From Bradyrhizobium hereditatis (GTDB lineage Bacteria > Pseudomonadota > Alphaproteobacteria > Rhizobiales > Xanthobacteraceae), in assembly GCF_020329435.1 (NCBI RefSeq), contig NZ_JAGKJK010000024.1, forward strand, positions 1 to 64,000: a stretch of 64,000 nucleotides of DNA, given 5' to 3'. The notes under the pieces are model-generated. The model saw nothing but the letters and a program-made list of their open reading frames with translations, did no database searches and was not told the origin of the DNA. Positions 8,848-17,341 of the stretch are shown here, in pieces. Every line of letters starts with the position of its first letter. The first letter of the stretch is position 1. The position numbers and the translations under genes were made by a program.

Positions 8848-9626
8848 GCGAGACAGCGCTGCTGACGGCGAAGGGGCTTTGTGTGCGGCTTGCTGGCCGC
8901 GTCGTACTGACAGACGTCTCGCTCGCGCTATCGGCAGGACATCTGGTGGCCCTGGTCGGGCCGAACGGCGCCGGCAAGACCACACTGCTGCGGTCGCTGG
9001 CGGGATTGATCCCCTGCGATGGGGAGATCGAGATCGGCGGCCAGGCGCTGTCGTCGCTGCCGCTGCGCGAGCGCGCAAAACGCTTCGGCTATTTACCTCA
9101 AGGCCACATCGTGCACTGGCCGCTGCCGGCGCGCGATATCGTGGCGCTCGGCCGCTATCCGCATGGCGCCACTGACCCCGCGCGGCTGTCGCCGAAAGAT
9201 GCGGAGGCGGTGCTGCGCGCGATGCAGGCGGTCGACGTGATGGAGTTCAGCGATCGCCGCGTCACGGAACTGTCCGGCGGCGAGCGCAGCCGCGTCGCGC
9301 TGGCCCGCGCGCTGGCGGTGGAAGCGCCTGTGATTCTCGCCGACGAGCCGACCGCCTCACTCGATCCCCGGCACCAGATCGACGTCATGCAGAATTTACG
9401 CGCGACCGCCGACAAGAGCGTGCTGGTCATCGTGGTGACGCATGATCTAGGTCTCGCCGCGCGATTCGCCGACCACGTGCTGGTGCTGCGCGAGGGACGC
9501 CTGGTGTCGCAAGGCACGCCGGCCGAGGCGCTGTCCGAACAGGTGATGGCGGACGTATTCCGAATCTCGGCCTATCGTGCGGAATATCAGCGCGAGGCTG
9601 TGATCGTGCCGTGGGCGGATATTTGA
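8844..9626 (+). CDS. btuD: ABC transporter ATP-binding protein, probable BtuD
   Basis: A 260-residue ATPase of the iron-chelate/B12 import family. Walker A GPNGAGKT lies at residues 39-46, the Q-loop follows in GYLPQGH, the signature is LSGGERSR, and Walker B with its glutamate is VILADEPTASLD. The switch histidine is in VVTHDLGLAARF. It overlaps btuC by four bases and shares one base with the btuF start (TGATG). It energises import by the BtuC-type permease. Confidence 0.88.
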   Translation: MSETALLTAKGLCVRLAGRVVLTDVSLALSAGHLVALVGPNGAGKTTLLRSLAGLIPCDGEIEIGGQALSSLPLRERAKRFGYLPQGHIVHWPLPARDIVALGRYPHGATDPARLSPKDAEAVLRAMQAVDVMEFSDRRVTELSGGERSRVALARALAVEAPVILADEPTASLDPRHQIDVMQNLRATADKSVLVIVVTHDLGLAARFADHVLVLREGRLVSQGTPAEALSEQVMADVFRISAYRAEYQREAVIVPWADI

Positions 9627-10462
9627 TGCGGCGGCAACTCGCATTTCTGGTCGCGGTGATGGCGCTGTTGCCTGGCAGCATCGCACCTGCAGCCAATCTG
9701 CCGCGGCTGGTGTCAATGAATGTCTGCACCGACCAGTTGGTGCTGAGGCTTGCCGATCCTGAGCAGATTCTGGGATTGAGCAAGTTTTCGCGGGACGGCT
9801 GGCAAGGCCCGGCGGTTGGCGACATCTCCCGCTATCCGGTTCTCTCCGGCGGCGCCGAGGACGTGCTGCTGATAAAACCAGACATCGTCGTCGCCAGCGC
9901 CTTCGACAAACGCTCGACGCGCGAATTGTTGAAAGCCAAGGGGCTGCGTCTCGCTGAACTTGCCGTGCCGCGAACCCTTGATGAGGCGCGGCAGCAGATC
10001 CGCGAGGCCGGCGACATCACCGGTCATCCCGATCGCGCGGCTAAGGAAATCGCGCGGCTCGATGCCGCGCTGGCGCGCGCCCGCGGTGCGGTAGCGGAAC
10101 GGCATTACCGCGTGCTGCCGCTGTCGCGGCGCGGCTGGGTGGCGGGCAGCGACAGTTTTGTCGGCTCGTTGCTCAGCGAAACCGGCTTGCGCAGCGCGGC
10201 CGGCGATCTCGGTTTTACCTTCGGCGGATTCGCCTCGCTGGAGGCGATCGTGAACTTGCGGCCGGACTTCATCGTGGTTTCGCAGGCCGGCGATTATGCA
10301 AGGGACGACGGCCAGGCCTTCCTGCTGCATCCGGCGCTGGAGCGCTTCTATCCGCTGGAGAAGCGTATCGTCATTCCCGAGCGCATGACCGAGTGTGGCG
10401 GCGTGATGTTGGCCGACGCGCTCGACGCGCTGACGGCGGAGTTGAAGCGGGTCGGGCGGTGA
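9626..10462 (+). CDS. btuF: periplasmic cobalamin-binding protein, BtuF-like
   Basis: A 278-residue class III substrate-binding protein. The ATG at 9626 gives a clean signal peptide (MRRQLAFLVAVMALLPGSIA) and overlaps the btuD stop. A GTG at 9611 is also in frame. The mature part has the two-lobed layout with RLVSMNVCTDQLVLRLADP near the start, IKPDIVVAS in the first lobe and NLRPDFIVVSQ in the second. This matches BtuF/FhuD-type proteins. It is the last gene of the import operon and is followed by a repeat and a convergent gene. Confidence 0.8.
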   Translation: MRRQLAFLVAVMALLPGSIAPAANLPRLVSMNVCTDQLVLRLADPEQILGLSKFSRDGWQGPAVGDISRYPVLSGGAEDVLLIKPDIVVASAFDKRSTRELLKAKGLRLAELAVPRTLDEARQQIREAGDITGHPDRAAKEIARLDAALARARGAVAERHYRVLPLSRRGWVAGSDSFVGSLLSETGLRSAAGDLGFTFGGFASLEAIVNLRPDFIVVSQAGDYARDDGQAFLLHPALERFYPLEKRIVIPERMTECGGVMLADALDALTAELKRVGR

Positions 10463-10481
10463 TGTCCCCGGCAAAGCTATT

Positions 10482-10605
10482 TCGTCGTCCCTGCGAACGC
10501 AGGGACCCATAACCACAGGACGTTATAATTCAAGCGAGGCGTCGGCCACTGCCTTCCATCATCGGCGCTGCGGCGCATGGGTCCCTGCGTTCGCAGGGAC
10601 GACGG
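10482..10605. repeat. dispersed palindromic repeat, family A copy 2
   Basis: Each end is itself a small hairpin (GTCCCTGCGAACGCAGGGAC on the left, GTCCCTGCGTTCGCAGGGAC on the right), and the two ends are inverted relative to each other. It lies between the convergent btuF and the MBL-rhodanese gene, where it may end both transcripts. Confidence 0.85.
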
Positions 10606-10615
10606 CACCATTTGA

Positions 10616-11656
10616 TTAGCCGTGAACCACCGGCCCGCCGACCTTCTTCCACGCGTCCATACCGCCCTCGATATGCGCCGTATTGGCCAGCCCCGCATTC
10701 TTGGCGGCGGTAACCGCCATCGCCGAGCGTTCACCGAACGCACAGAAGAACACCACGCGGCGGCCGGTGGCGGCGGCGACTTCGCGCAGCACGCCGCCGG
10801 GCTTCAGGCTCTCGGCGATACCGGGATAGGGCGCATGCAGCGCGCCCGAGATCGTGCCGTGCTTGGCGCGCTCGCCGGTCTCGCGCAGATCGACCAGGAG
10901 AATATCGGGCCGGCCGAGGCTGTTGATCGCCTCGCGCGCCGTGAGCGCGAGCCCCTGCTTGGCAAGCTCTTCCTGATGCAGGCCGACATGCATGTTGGCG
11001 GGCACAGCCACGTCCATCATCTTCGGATTCGGCAGCTTCAGATTGGCCATCAGCTCGATATACTCATCGACGTTGCGCACTTGCAGCCGCGGATTGTAGC
11101 GCTTCTCCTCGCCGATGGTGGAAACCGTGTCGCCCTTGTAGTCGTGGGCGGGATACACCAGCGTTTCGTCCGGCAGCTTCAAGAGCCGGTTGAAGATCGA
11201 CTCATATTGCGCGCGGGAAGAGCCGTTCTGGAAATCGGTGCGGCCGGTGCCGCGGATCAGAAGCGTGTCGCCGGTGAAGACGCGGTCGCCCATCAGATAG
11301 GAATAGGAATCGTCGGTGTGGCCGGGCGTGTACATGACGTCGAGGCTGAGGCCCTCGATCGTCACCTTGTCGCCGTCGGAGACCCGCATCGACACCACGT
11401 CGGCCTTGCTCTGCTCGCCCATGATGGTGATGCACTGGGTGCGGTCGCGCAGCTCGCCGAGGCCCGTGACGTGGTCGGCATGCAGATGGGTGTCGACCGC
11501 CTTCACCAGCCGCAGGTCGAGCTCGCGCAGGAGCTGGCAATAGCGGTCGGCCTTCTCCAGCACGGGATCGAGGATCAGCGCCTCACCGCCGGCGCGGCTC
11601 GCCAGTAGATAGCTGTAGGTGCCGGAAACGCTATCGAAGAGTTGGCGAAAGATCAT
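10616..11656 (-). CDS. MBL-fold persulfide dioxygenase / rhodanese fusion
   Basis: A 346-residue two-domain enzyme. Residues 1-230 are an ETHE1-like metallo-beta-lactamase domain with the metal motif THLHADH at 56-62 and a later YTPGHTDDS and FTGDTL. Residues 250-346 are a rhodanese domain with active-site Cys305 in FFCAFGERS. ETHE1-type enzymes oxidise glutathione persulfide to sulfite, and the fused rhodanese would pass sulfur to or from that site. Its place beside the sox operon fits a role in clearing persulfides made during thiosulfate or sulfide oxidation. The gene ends 11 bases from repeat A copy 2. Confidence 0.85.
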   Translation of the reverse strand: MIFRQLFDSVSGTYSYLLASRAGGEALILDPVLEKADRYCQLLRELDLRLVKAVDTHLHADHVTGLGELRDRTQCITIMGEQSKADVVSMRVSDGDKVTIEGLSLDVMYTPGHTDDSYSYLMGDRVFTGDTLLIRGTGRTDFQNGSSRAQYESIFNRLLKLPDETLVYPAHDYKGDTVSTIGEEKRYNPRLQVRNVDEYIELMANLKLPNPKMMDVAVPANMHVGLHQEELAKQGLALTAREAINSLGRPDILLVDLRETGERAKHGTISGALHAPYPGIAESLKPGGVLREVAAATGRRVVFFCAFGERSAMAVTAAKNAGLANTAHIEGGMDAWKKVGGPVVHG

Positions 11657-11689
11657 GGCTGTGTGCCTGCTTTGAAATTCTGATCTAGG

Positions 11690-11824
11690 TCAGGGCCGGA
11701 CGTAGCTCCAGCCCTGCTCGTGCAATTTCATCAATTGTAACACGCCTGGCGCCACGATGGTGGCGTTGGGCGCAATCAAAATCTCGCGTTCCTCGGCTTT
11801 ATCATGTCGTGAACGGCAGAGCAT
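11690..11824 (-). pseudogene. C-terminal remnant of a DsrE-family gene
   Basis: A 44-codon frame ends ...GVLQLMKLHEQGWSYVRP, matching the usual end of DsrE-family proteins (a 'V.GV..L.ELQEQGYAY.RP' pattern) and echoing the end of the intact dsrE gene at 11990, which finishes with TENGYTLVRP. Upstream the frame reaches a stop right at the edge of repeat B copy 1. The missing N-terminal half suggests that a second dsrE copy was cut by insertion or deletion. It could still be a short expressed gene, but that seems less likely. Confidence 0.5.
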
Positions 11825-11858
11825 CACCGACTTCGCGATAAAAATGTAAATCTATCCC

Positions 11859-11942
11859 CGTCATTGCGAGGAGCTCCGCGACGAAGCAATCCATGCTTCC
11901 GCACGGGGATAGATGGATTGCTTCGCTCCGCTCGCAATGACG
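11859..11942. repeat. dispersed palindromic repeat, family B copy 1
   Basis: Arms are CGTCATTGCGAGGAGC and GCTCGCAATGACG, with inner GACGAAGCAATCCAT / ATGGATTGCTTCG. It sits between dsrE and the dsrE remnant. Copies lie at 42792 and 52690. Confidence 0.85.
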
Positions 11943-11989
11943 GCGTCTACGCATCCGTGCCCTTTTTTCGCGCACAACGCCTGCGGCCG

Positions 11990-12451
11990 TCACGGCCGGA
12001 CCAGCGTATACCCATTCTCCGTCAGAAACAGAATCTGCGCGACGCCAACCTGCACCGGCGTTGCCGCCGCGATGAACTCGGGCCGCTTGCCGTTCTCGCG
12101 TTCGAGCGTGTCGACGGTGTTGAGGCAGATGTCGAAGCGTGCGCCCTGCGCCACCAGGCTCTCGACCATCTTGCGGTTGGGATTTTCCGGGCGCAGCAGC
12201 TCAATGCCGGGACCGAACGCCACCACCTCAATCGCTACCTTGTCGGGGTCGTAGAATTTCATCAGATTGCTGGCGACGCTGAGCACGAGGCCCTGCTTGC
12301 GCGGGTCGTTGTCGGAGAGCTGCAATACGATCTTGTGCTCGGCAAACGGCTTGTCCTGCAGCGGCGCCTGCTGGGCGCGGGCCTCGGGCGCGGCGGCTGC
12401 GATCAAGAGCGCCGCGATCGTCGCGCGAACAATGGTAGACAAACCCGTCAT
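11990..12451 (-). CDS. DsrE family protein of the sox cluster, exported
   Basis: A 153-residue protein with a signal peptide ending near residue 26 (PEARAQ). The mature part has a DsrE-like alpha/beta fold: KIVLQLSDNDPRKQGLVLS near the start and FDICLNTVDTL in the middle. Related DsrE-family proteins carry or handle sulfur, and single cysteines often do the work; here Cys sits in that ICLN stretch. The start overlaps the soxB stop by four bases (ATGA), so it is co-translated with sox. A periplasmic sulfur-carrier role is inferred. Confidence 0.8.
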   Translation of the reverse strand: MTGLSTIVRATIAALLIAAAAPEARAQQAPLQDKPFAEHKIVLQLSDNDPRKQGLVLSVASNLMKFYDPDKVAIEVVAFGPGIELLRPENPNRKMVESLVAQGARFDICLNTVDTLERENGKRPEFIAAATPVQVGVAQILFLTENGYTLVRP

Positions 12452-14196
12452 ACCAGTCCCGCAATCCCCGGATTGCCTTCGATGCCTTTCAGCGTAACGC
12501 CCGGCGCCGCCCTGTTGGGCGGCTTGCCCGACCTCAAATGCCTGATGACGACGTCCCAGATCGGCGCGCCGCTCTGCTCGTTGACCGAAGCCCAGCCGGC
12601 CACCTTGTAGCTCTTGCCGGCTTCCAGCGCGCGACCACCTTCGAGCTTCAAGTCGGAGATCCGCTTGCCGACGGATTCGGCCGGCGTGCAGGTATAGTGC
12701 AGGCCGCCGACGCGGACCATATCGCCGCCTTGCTGGTAATAGGGATCGGCGTTGAAGAGATTGTCGCAGATGTCTTCCAGCACATCCTTGATCTGGCCGC
12801 CGGTCATGGTCTGGACGTAGGTCTCCGGATAGGTAACGGCGGTCTGCGCCAGCACGTCCTCCGCCGTCAGCGGCTGGGCTGCCAGCGCGGTGGTGCCCCA
12901 GCGGAAGCCCGGCGACAGCGCGATCTCGGCATCTAGCTCGCCGAGCAGCGCGTCGCAGATCAATTGGTCCATGCTGCCGCTGAAATTGCCGCGGCGAAAG
13001 AGCAGGCGATCGGCGACACCGACCTTCTCGCTCAGCATGGCCGCTTGTGGCTCGCGCATCTTGTCGATCAGCGCCTGCATCGCCGCATCCGGCTTCAGCA
13101 ATTCCGAAAACACCGGCAGCAGCCGATAGCGGACATTGCTGATCTTGCCTTTGCCGATTTCGAGATCGAGCACGCCCAGAAACTTGCCGTTCGAGCCGGC
13201 GTTGGTGACGAGCGTCACGCCGCCTCCGTTCGTCACAGCGATCGGCTGCGGCACCGCGTCATGGGTGTGGCCGCCGAGGATAACGTCGATGCCGGTGACG
13301 CGGCTGGCGAGCTTGAGGTCGACGTCCATGCCGTTATGCGAGAGCAAGATGACGGCGTCGACCTTGTCGTTGCTACGATGCGTATCGACGAGCTTCTGCA
13401 GTTCCTCGTCGCGGATGCCGAATTTCCAGTCCGGCGTGAAACGCTTCGGGTGCGCGATCGGCACGTATGGGAATGCCTGACCGATCACCGCAATGCGATG
13501 CCCGCCGATTTCCTTGATCATGGACGGCTTGAACACGCGCCCCGAGGCCGGATCGAACGCCTTGGCGTCGTTGAAGGCGGCTTCCTCGGTGAGGAAGACG
13601 TTCTGCGCCAGGAATTCGCCCTTGAAGCGTTCGAGGTTGGCGCGCAGCGCCTTCTCGCCATAGGTGAATTCCCAGTGGCCGGTCATCGCTTCGATGCCGA
13701 GCAGGTTGGCGGCCTCGACCATGTCGGCGCCCTGCAGGGTGTTGGCAAGGCCCGTGCCCTGCCAGAGATCGCCGCCATCAAGCAGCAGCGAGCGTCCGCT
13801 GCCGGCCTCGCTGCGCAAGCGATCGATCAGCGTCTTCAGATGCGCAAAGCCGCCGAGCTTGCCGAAGCGACCTGCGGCCTTCTCGAACTCGACGCAGGTG
13901 AAGGCATAGGCGTCGGCGCTGTCGGGCCGGATTCCGAAACGATCGAGAAAGGCGCGTCCGACCAGATGCGGCGGGTTGCCTTGCATCGGTCCGACGCCGA
14001 GATTGACGCTCGGCTCGCGGAAGAACACCGGCCGAAGCTGCGCATGAGTGTCGGTGATGTGCAGGATGCGCGCGTTGCCGAAGCGCTCGAGATCGTAGAC
14101 GCCGGCATTGTCGGCGCCGCGCGCGAGCCGCGGCAGGCTACCAGAAAGGGTGGCGGCGCCCGCGAGCGTCAGAAAATCGCGGCGGCGGATGGTCAT
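12448..14196 (-). CDS. soxB: SoxB, thiosulfohydrolase
   Basis: A 582-residue periplasmic dinuclear-manganese enzyme that releases sulfate from the thiosulfate sulfone group bound on SoxY. The N-terminus carries a Tat signal (TIRRRDFLTLAGAA). Metallophosphoesterase motifs follow: ILHITDTHAQLRP near residue 45, LLDGGDLWQGTG near 140 and ILGGHTHD near 310. The C-terminal 5'-nucleotidase-like domain is complete. It lies 25 bases after soxK and overlaps dsrE. Confidence 0.97.
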   Translation of the reverse strand: MTIRRRDFLTLAGAATLSGSLPRLARGADNAGVYDLERFGNARILHITDTHAQLRPVFFREPSVNLGVGPMQGNPPHLVGRAFLDRFGIRPDSADAYAFTCVEFEKAAGRFGKLGGFAHLKTLIDRLRSEAGSGRSLLLDGGDLWQGTGLANTLQGADMVEAANLLGIEAMTGHWEFTYGEKALRANLERFKGEFLAQNVFLTEEAAFNDAKAFDPASGRVFKPSMIKEIGGHRIAVIGQAFPYVPIAHPKRFTPDWKFGIRDEELQKLVDTHRSNDKVDAVILLSHNGMDVDLKLASRVTGIDVILGGHTHDAVPQPIAVTNGGGVTLVTNAGSNGKFLGVLDLEIGKGKISNVRYRLLPVFSELLKPDAAMQALIDKMREPQAAMLSEKVGVADRLLFRRGNFSGSMDQLICDALLGELDAEIALSPGFRWGTTALAAQPLTAEDVLAQTAVTYPETYVQTMTGGQIKDVLEDICDNLFNADPYYQQGGDMVRVGGLHYTCTPAESVGKRISDLKLEGGRALEAGKSYKVAGWASVNEQSGAPIWDVVIRHLRSGKPPNRAAPGVTLKGIEGNPGIAGLV

Positions 14197-14221
14197 GCGG
14201 GTCTCCGCGCGTCGTAGGGCT

Positions 14222-14539
14222 TCAGCGTATTTCCATGTCCTTCCAGCGGGTCTTCTCGCTGGTGGCCTGGAAAATCGAAGCCTTGGCCAAGGCCTCGGCT
14301 TCTTTGGCCGAGGCGGTGGCCTTGTCGAAATCGCCGGCGTCGGCTGCCTTCTTCGCCGCTGCCAGTGTATTCGCCGTGGTCGTCCATTGATTGCGCAGCT
14401 TGCCAGCTTCCTTGTTTGCCGCCTCAGCCGCGGCGTAAGCCGCCTTGAAGTCCTCCTCGGAGCCTGCGGCCAGCGCGGACGCCGCGCCTGCGGCCAACAG
14501 CGCCAGAATCAATGCGGATTGCTGCATCATGTTCCTCAT
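14222..14539 (-). CDS. soxK: SoxXA-binding protein SoxK
   Basis: A 105-residue exported protein with a signal peptide ending at SALAAG (about residue 25). The rest is a charged, Ala-rich helical protein (FKAAYAAAEAANKEAGKLRN) that ends TRWKDMEIR, as in SoxK. SoxK helps the SoxXA cytochrome load sulfur on SoxY. I placed the start at the ATG at 14539, which overlaps the soxA stop by four bases; longer in-frame versions run into soxA. Confidence 0.85.
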   Translation of the reverse strand: MRNMMQQSALILALLAAGAASALAAGSEEDFKAAYAAAEAANKEAGKLRNQWTTTANTLAAAKKAADAGDFDKATASAKEAEALAKASIFQATSEKTRWKDMEIR

Positions 14540-15402
14540 GGACGCGCTCCCGGCCCGGAAATCGGCAGCCCGTTGCTGACATAGGACAGGTAATATTCGA
14601 CATTGCGATATTCGTCGTCCTGCGGGCTGAGCGGCACGGCGCGAATCTGGCTGTTGCAGGTGGTGAATCGCCGGCTGGTAGTGCCCATGCCGCTCCACTC
14701 CGAACGGTAGATCGGCATCGCGTTGACGATGCCGAGCGCGGGCGCCAGGATTTCGGCGCGAATGCGCTCACCCGGGCTCTGCACGTGGCAGGTGGCGCAG
14801 GAGAAGTTGAGCTGGCCGCGCCGCGTGTAGAAATATTCCTTGCCCTTTTCATAGGCCTCGAGCGCCCGCGGATCGTCCGGGATCTTGATGTCCATCAGCT
14901 TGCCGCGCGAGGTGAAGGCCATATAGGCGGTCAGCGCCGCCATTTCGTCCTTCACATAGGAGTACGGCGGTTCGCCATTGGCCTCGCGACAGCGGTTCAA
15001 GGCCAGTTCGAGGGTAATGACCTTGCCTTCCTTCTCGTCGAAGTAAGGATAGTTCTGGCGAATGCCGATACCGCCGTTCGGGAAGCAGTCGGCGTAGGTC
15101 TTGCCGTTCTTGAACGGCGTGGAAAACATCTCCTTGCCCATTTCGAGCGCGAACTCGTAAGGAGGGAATTGCTCCTTGTCCTGCCACTGCCGGTACAGGT
15201 CCTCGTTCATCGAATAGGGACCGTTGACGAAATCCTCGAATTTCACCTTCGGGAATTTGTCGGTGAAAAACTTCTGGAATGCCTTGGCGTCGGCGACGGG
15301 ATCGACCTTGTCGGCGGCGCCCGAAGGCAGCGTGCTTGCGAGCGTCATCGCCGCCAGCGCAAGGATTGCGGACGCCAGATAGATCGCGGAACGCAGTTTC
15401 AT
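14536..15402 (-). CDS. soxA: SoxA, c-type cytochrome subunit of SoxXA
   Basis: A 288-residue periplasmic cytochrome that with SoxX joins thiosulfate to the SoxY cysteine. The signal peptide ends near residue 30. A single heme site CATCH is at residues 202-206. In place of an N-terminal heme there are Cys106 and Cys138, as in the one-heme form of SoxA. Cys249 (RRFTTCNSQ) fits the cysteine that becomes a persulfide and binds heme iron. It overlaps both soxZ and soxK by four bases. Confidence 0.95.
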   Translation of the reverse strand: MKLRSAIYLASAILALAAMTLASTLPSGAADKVDPVADAKAFQKFFTDKFPKVKFEDFVNGPYSMNEDLYRQWQDKEQFPPYEFALEMGKEMFSTPFKNGKTYADCFPNGGIGIRQNYPYFDEKEGKVITLELALNRCREANGEPPYSYVKDEMAALTAYMAFTSRGKLMDIKIPDDPRALEAYEKGKEYFYTRRGQLNFSCATCHVQSPGERIRAEILAPALGIVNAMPIYRSEWSGMGTTSRRFTTCNSQIRAVPLSPQDDEYRNVEYYLSYVSNGLPISGPGARP

Positions 15403-15710
15403 TGGATCTTCGCCGTTGTGGTGTCGGTCGCGCCCTTGTTATCGACCCAGCTGATCTTCAGCTCATCACCCTTCTTGGCGCCCTTGAAGGCGAACTTGAC
15501 ATAGGGGTCCTTGGAGATGCCACCGCCCCAATCGGCCGTGAATACGTTCTTGCCGTCATGCTCGAAGGTGAGCTGCTGGATGAAGTGCGGCGGAATGGTC
15601 TCGCCCTTGGCATTCTTGACGAAGCCGGAATCCATCGGATGCTGGATCAGCGCCTGCACCTCGGTGATGTCGCCGCTCGAAGTGGCGCGCACGCGAATGG
15701 TGGATGCCAT
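15399..15710 (-). CDS. soxZ: SoxZ, sulfur carrier partner
   Basis: A 103-residue immunoglobulin-like protein without its own signal peptide, expected to be exported with SoxY through the SoxY Tat signal. Diagnostic stretches are ALIQHPMDSGF and FTADWGGGISKDPY. It forms the SoxYZ carrier complex. It lies 20 bases after soxY and overlaps soxA. Confidence 0.96.
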   Translation of the reverse strand: MASTIRVRATSSGDITEVQALIQHPMDSGFVKNAKGETIPPHFIQQLTFEHDGKNVFTADWGGGISKDPYVKFAFKGAKKGDELKISWVDNKGATDTTTAKIQ

Positions 15711-15730
15711 GTGAGTTCTCCCTCGATGCC

Positions 15731-16225
15731 CTAACCGCCGCAGCCGCCGACGGTGACCTTGACTTCCTTGGAGGCGCTGTAGAGCTTGCCGCCGGCTTCC
15801 ACCAGCACGGTCACGTTGCTGGTCTTGGCCATCTTGATGCGGTTGGCGACGTTCGGCAGCGTGCCGGCCGGAATGTTGTACCTTGCAATCAGCACGTTCG
15901 GATTCTCGCTGACGAGGAACGCGATCGAGGTTACGTCGGCAAGCGTCGTAGAGACAGAGATCGGCACCACGGCGCCGTTCTCGGCGATTTCAGGCGCGTC
16001 CATCTTCACCTTGTCCGAGGGCTCAGCGGTCTTGCCGTAGAGCGTCTTGATGACGTCGGCGTCGCTCTTCTGCTTGAATGCCTCTTCCGGATATCTGTCG
16101 TTGGCTGCGGCGATGGCCGGCGTCAGGCCGAAGGGAACGTTGCCGAGGCCGATGAGCGCGACTGCGCCTGCACCCTGCAGGATCAGCCGTCGCGTGGCCG
16201 AAAATCCGACATCAGTGATATTCAT
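15731..16225 (-). CDS. soxY: SoxY, sulfur carrier protein
   Basis: A 164-residue protein with a Tat-type signal (SATRRLILQGAG) and the defining C-terminal GGCGG arm, whose Cys162 carries the sulfur intermediates between Sox enzymes. The mature part is the SoxY immunoglobulin-like domain. There are 56 bases between soxX and soxY, a little more than elsewhere in the operon, but no separate promoter is obvious. Confidence 0.97.
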   Translation of the reverse strand: MNITDVGFSATRRLILQGAGAVALIGLGNVPFGLTPAIAAANDRYPEEAFKQKSDADVIKTLYGKTAEPSDKVKMDAPEIAENGAVVPISVSTTLADVTSIAFLVSENPNVLIARYNIPAGTLPNVANRIKMAKTSNVTVLVEAGGKLYSASKEVKVTVGGCGG

Positions 16226-16281
16226 CGAAAATCTCCTAAAGCGTGCATCGGCACGTCACAGACTTAATCTCTCGTCTTGCG

Positions 16282-16653
16282 TCAAAGCGTCTGCAGGAAA
16301 TCCACCACGGCGTTGATTTCCTTTTCAGTCAGGATCCGGTTGCGTCCGAACGGAGGCATCACGGTCAAAGGATTGCGCAGGGTCTCGTCATGGAGAATGG
16401 CGACGAGATCCTCGCGCTTGGGATACTTGCTCTTGATGTCGACCAGCTCGGGCCCGATCGTGCCGGGCAGGTCGCCGCCCTTGATGACATGGCAGGTCAG
16501 GCAATTGCCCTTGCTGCGGTCGAAGGCGAGCTTGCGGCCTTCGTCCACCGTGGACTGCGCTTGCGCGGTGCCTGCACATGCGAAAGCGCCGATCGCCAGC
16601 GCCAGCGCGAATGCCGGGAACCTCGCGGATTTGCTCTTGAAGGAATCGATCAC
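16282..16653 (-). CDS. soxX: SoxX, c-type cytochrome subunit of SoxXA
   Basis: A 123-residue periplasmic monoheme cytochrome with a signal peptide ending near AQAQ (residue 33). The heme site CLTCH is at residues 51-55 and a probable Met ligand lies in VMPPFG. It transfers electrons from the SoxA reaction. It follows soxD after 16 bases. The gene order D-X-Y-Z-A-K-B is compact. Confidence 0.95.
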   Translation of the reverse strand: MIDSFKSKSARFPAFALALAIGAFACAGTAQAQSTVDEGRKLAFDRSKGNCLTCHVIKGGDLPGTIGPELVDIKSKYPKREDLVAILHDETLRNPLTVMPPFGRNRILTEKEINAVVDFLQTL

Positions 16654-16669
16654 AGGCGTTCCGTCGTTT

Positions 16670-17341
16670 CTATTTCGGTTGCATCGTATCCAGCGGTCCG
16701 GTCGTGCGCGGCGTCAGGTTCCTGCCTTCCGCCGTCGACGATATCCTGACATCGGCGGCATTCACGCAGGCATTCATGCAAGGTTTGGCCGTCGTATCCG
16801 GTCGCGGGTCGGTCCAGATGAAACTGTCGCGATTGCGCATTTTGACTTTCGGCAAACTGTTGCGATCGGCAACAAATTCAGGGGGAACGAGATCGTTCAG
16901 GTGCAGAATATAGGCGGTCAAAGCATAAACGTCATCGGATGACAATGTGTGCGGCGTCGGCATCGGCATCGCGCGGTTAATATAGTCCCATAGGGTCGGG
17001 GCAAACGGCCAGTAGCTGCCGACCGTCGGCTCCGGACGCTCGTCCCGGAGCGATCCGACGCCGCCGACCAGCTTGGGAAAGCGGCCTTCGCCCTCGCCGA
17101 AGGTTCCATGGCAGGCAGCGCATTGCTCGGCGTAGACCTCGGCGCCGCGGTCGACCGTGCCCTTGCCTGCCGGCAGGCCCGCGCCGTCCTCACCGCGCAC
17201 GTCGATGTCCCATCCGGCGATCTGCGCCGGCGTCGCCGGCTTGCCGTATCCGAACGAGCCGGGCTCGGCCGCGCGTGCGAGGCTTCCCGCCGCAACCAGA
17301 AGGGCACAGGCCGCCAGGCTAATCTTACGCGAGCTGAACAT
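16670..17341 (-). CDS. soxD: SoxD, c-type cytochrome subunit of sulfane dehydrogenase
   Basis: A 223-residue periplasmic cytochrome, the electron acceptor of the SoxC molybdenum subunit. The start at 17341 gives a proper signal peptide (ISLAACALLVAAGS) and overlaps the soxC end by 17 bases; a longer in-frame start lacks a signal. One heme site, CAACH, lies at residues 74-78. A second cysteine pair near the C-terminus (KPCMNACVN) is not a heme motif. Some SoxD proteins carry two heme domains, so this is the short form. Confidence 0.9.
   Translation of the reverse strand: MFSSRKISLAACALLVAAGSLARAAEPGSFGYGKPATPAQIAGWDIDVRGEDGAGLPAGKGTVDRGAEVYAEQCAACHGTFGEGEGRFPKLVGGVGSLRDERPEPTVGSYWPFAPTLWDYINRAMPMPTPHTLSSDDVYALTAYILHLNDLVPPEFVADRNSLPKVKMRNRDSFIWTDPRPDTTAKPCMNACVNAADVRISSTAEGRNLTPRTTGPLDTMQPK

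Noticed and set aside
12964..14217. 417-codon plus-strand frame opposite soxB
   Set aside because: Antisense to an unmistakable soxB; no motif and abnormal composition.
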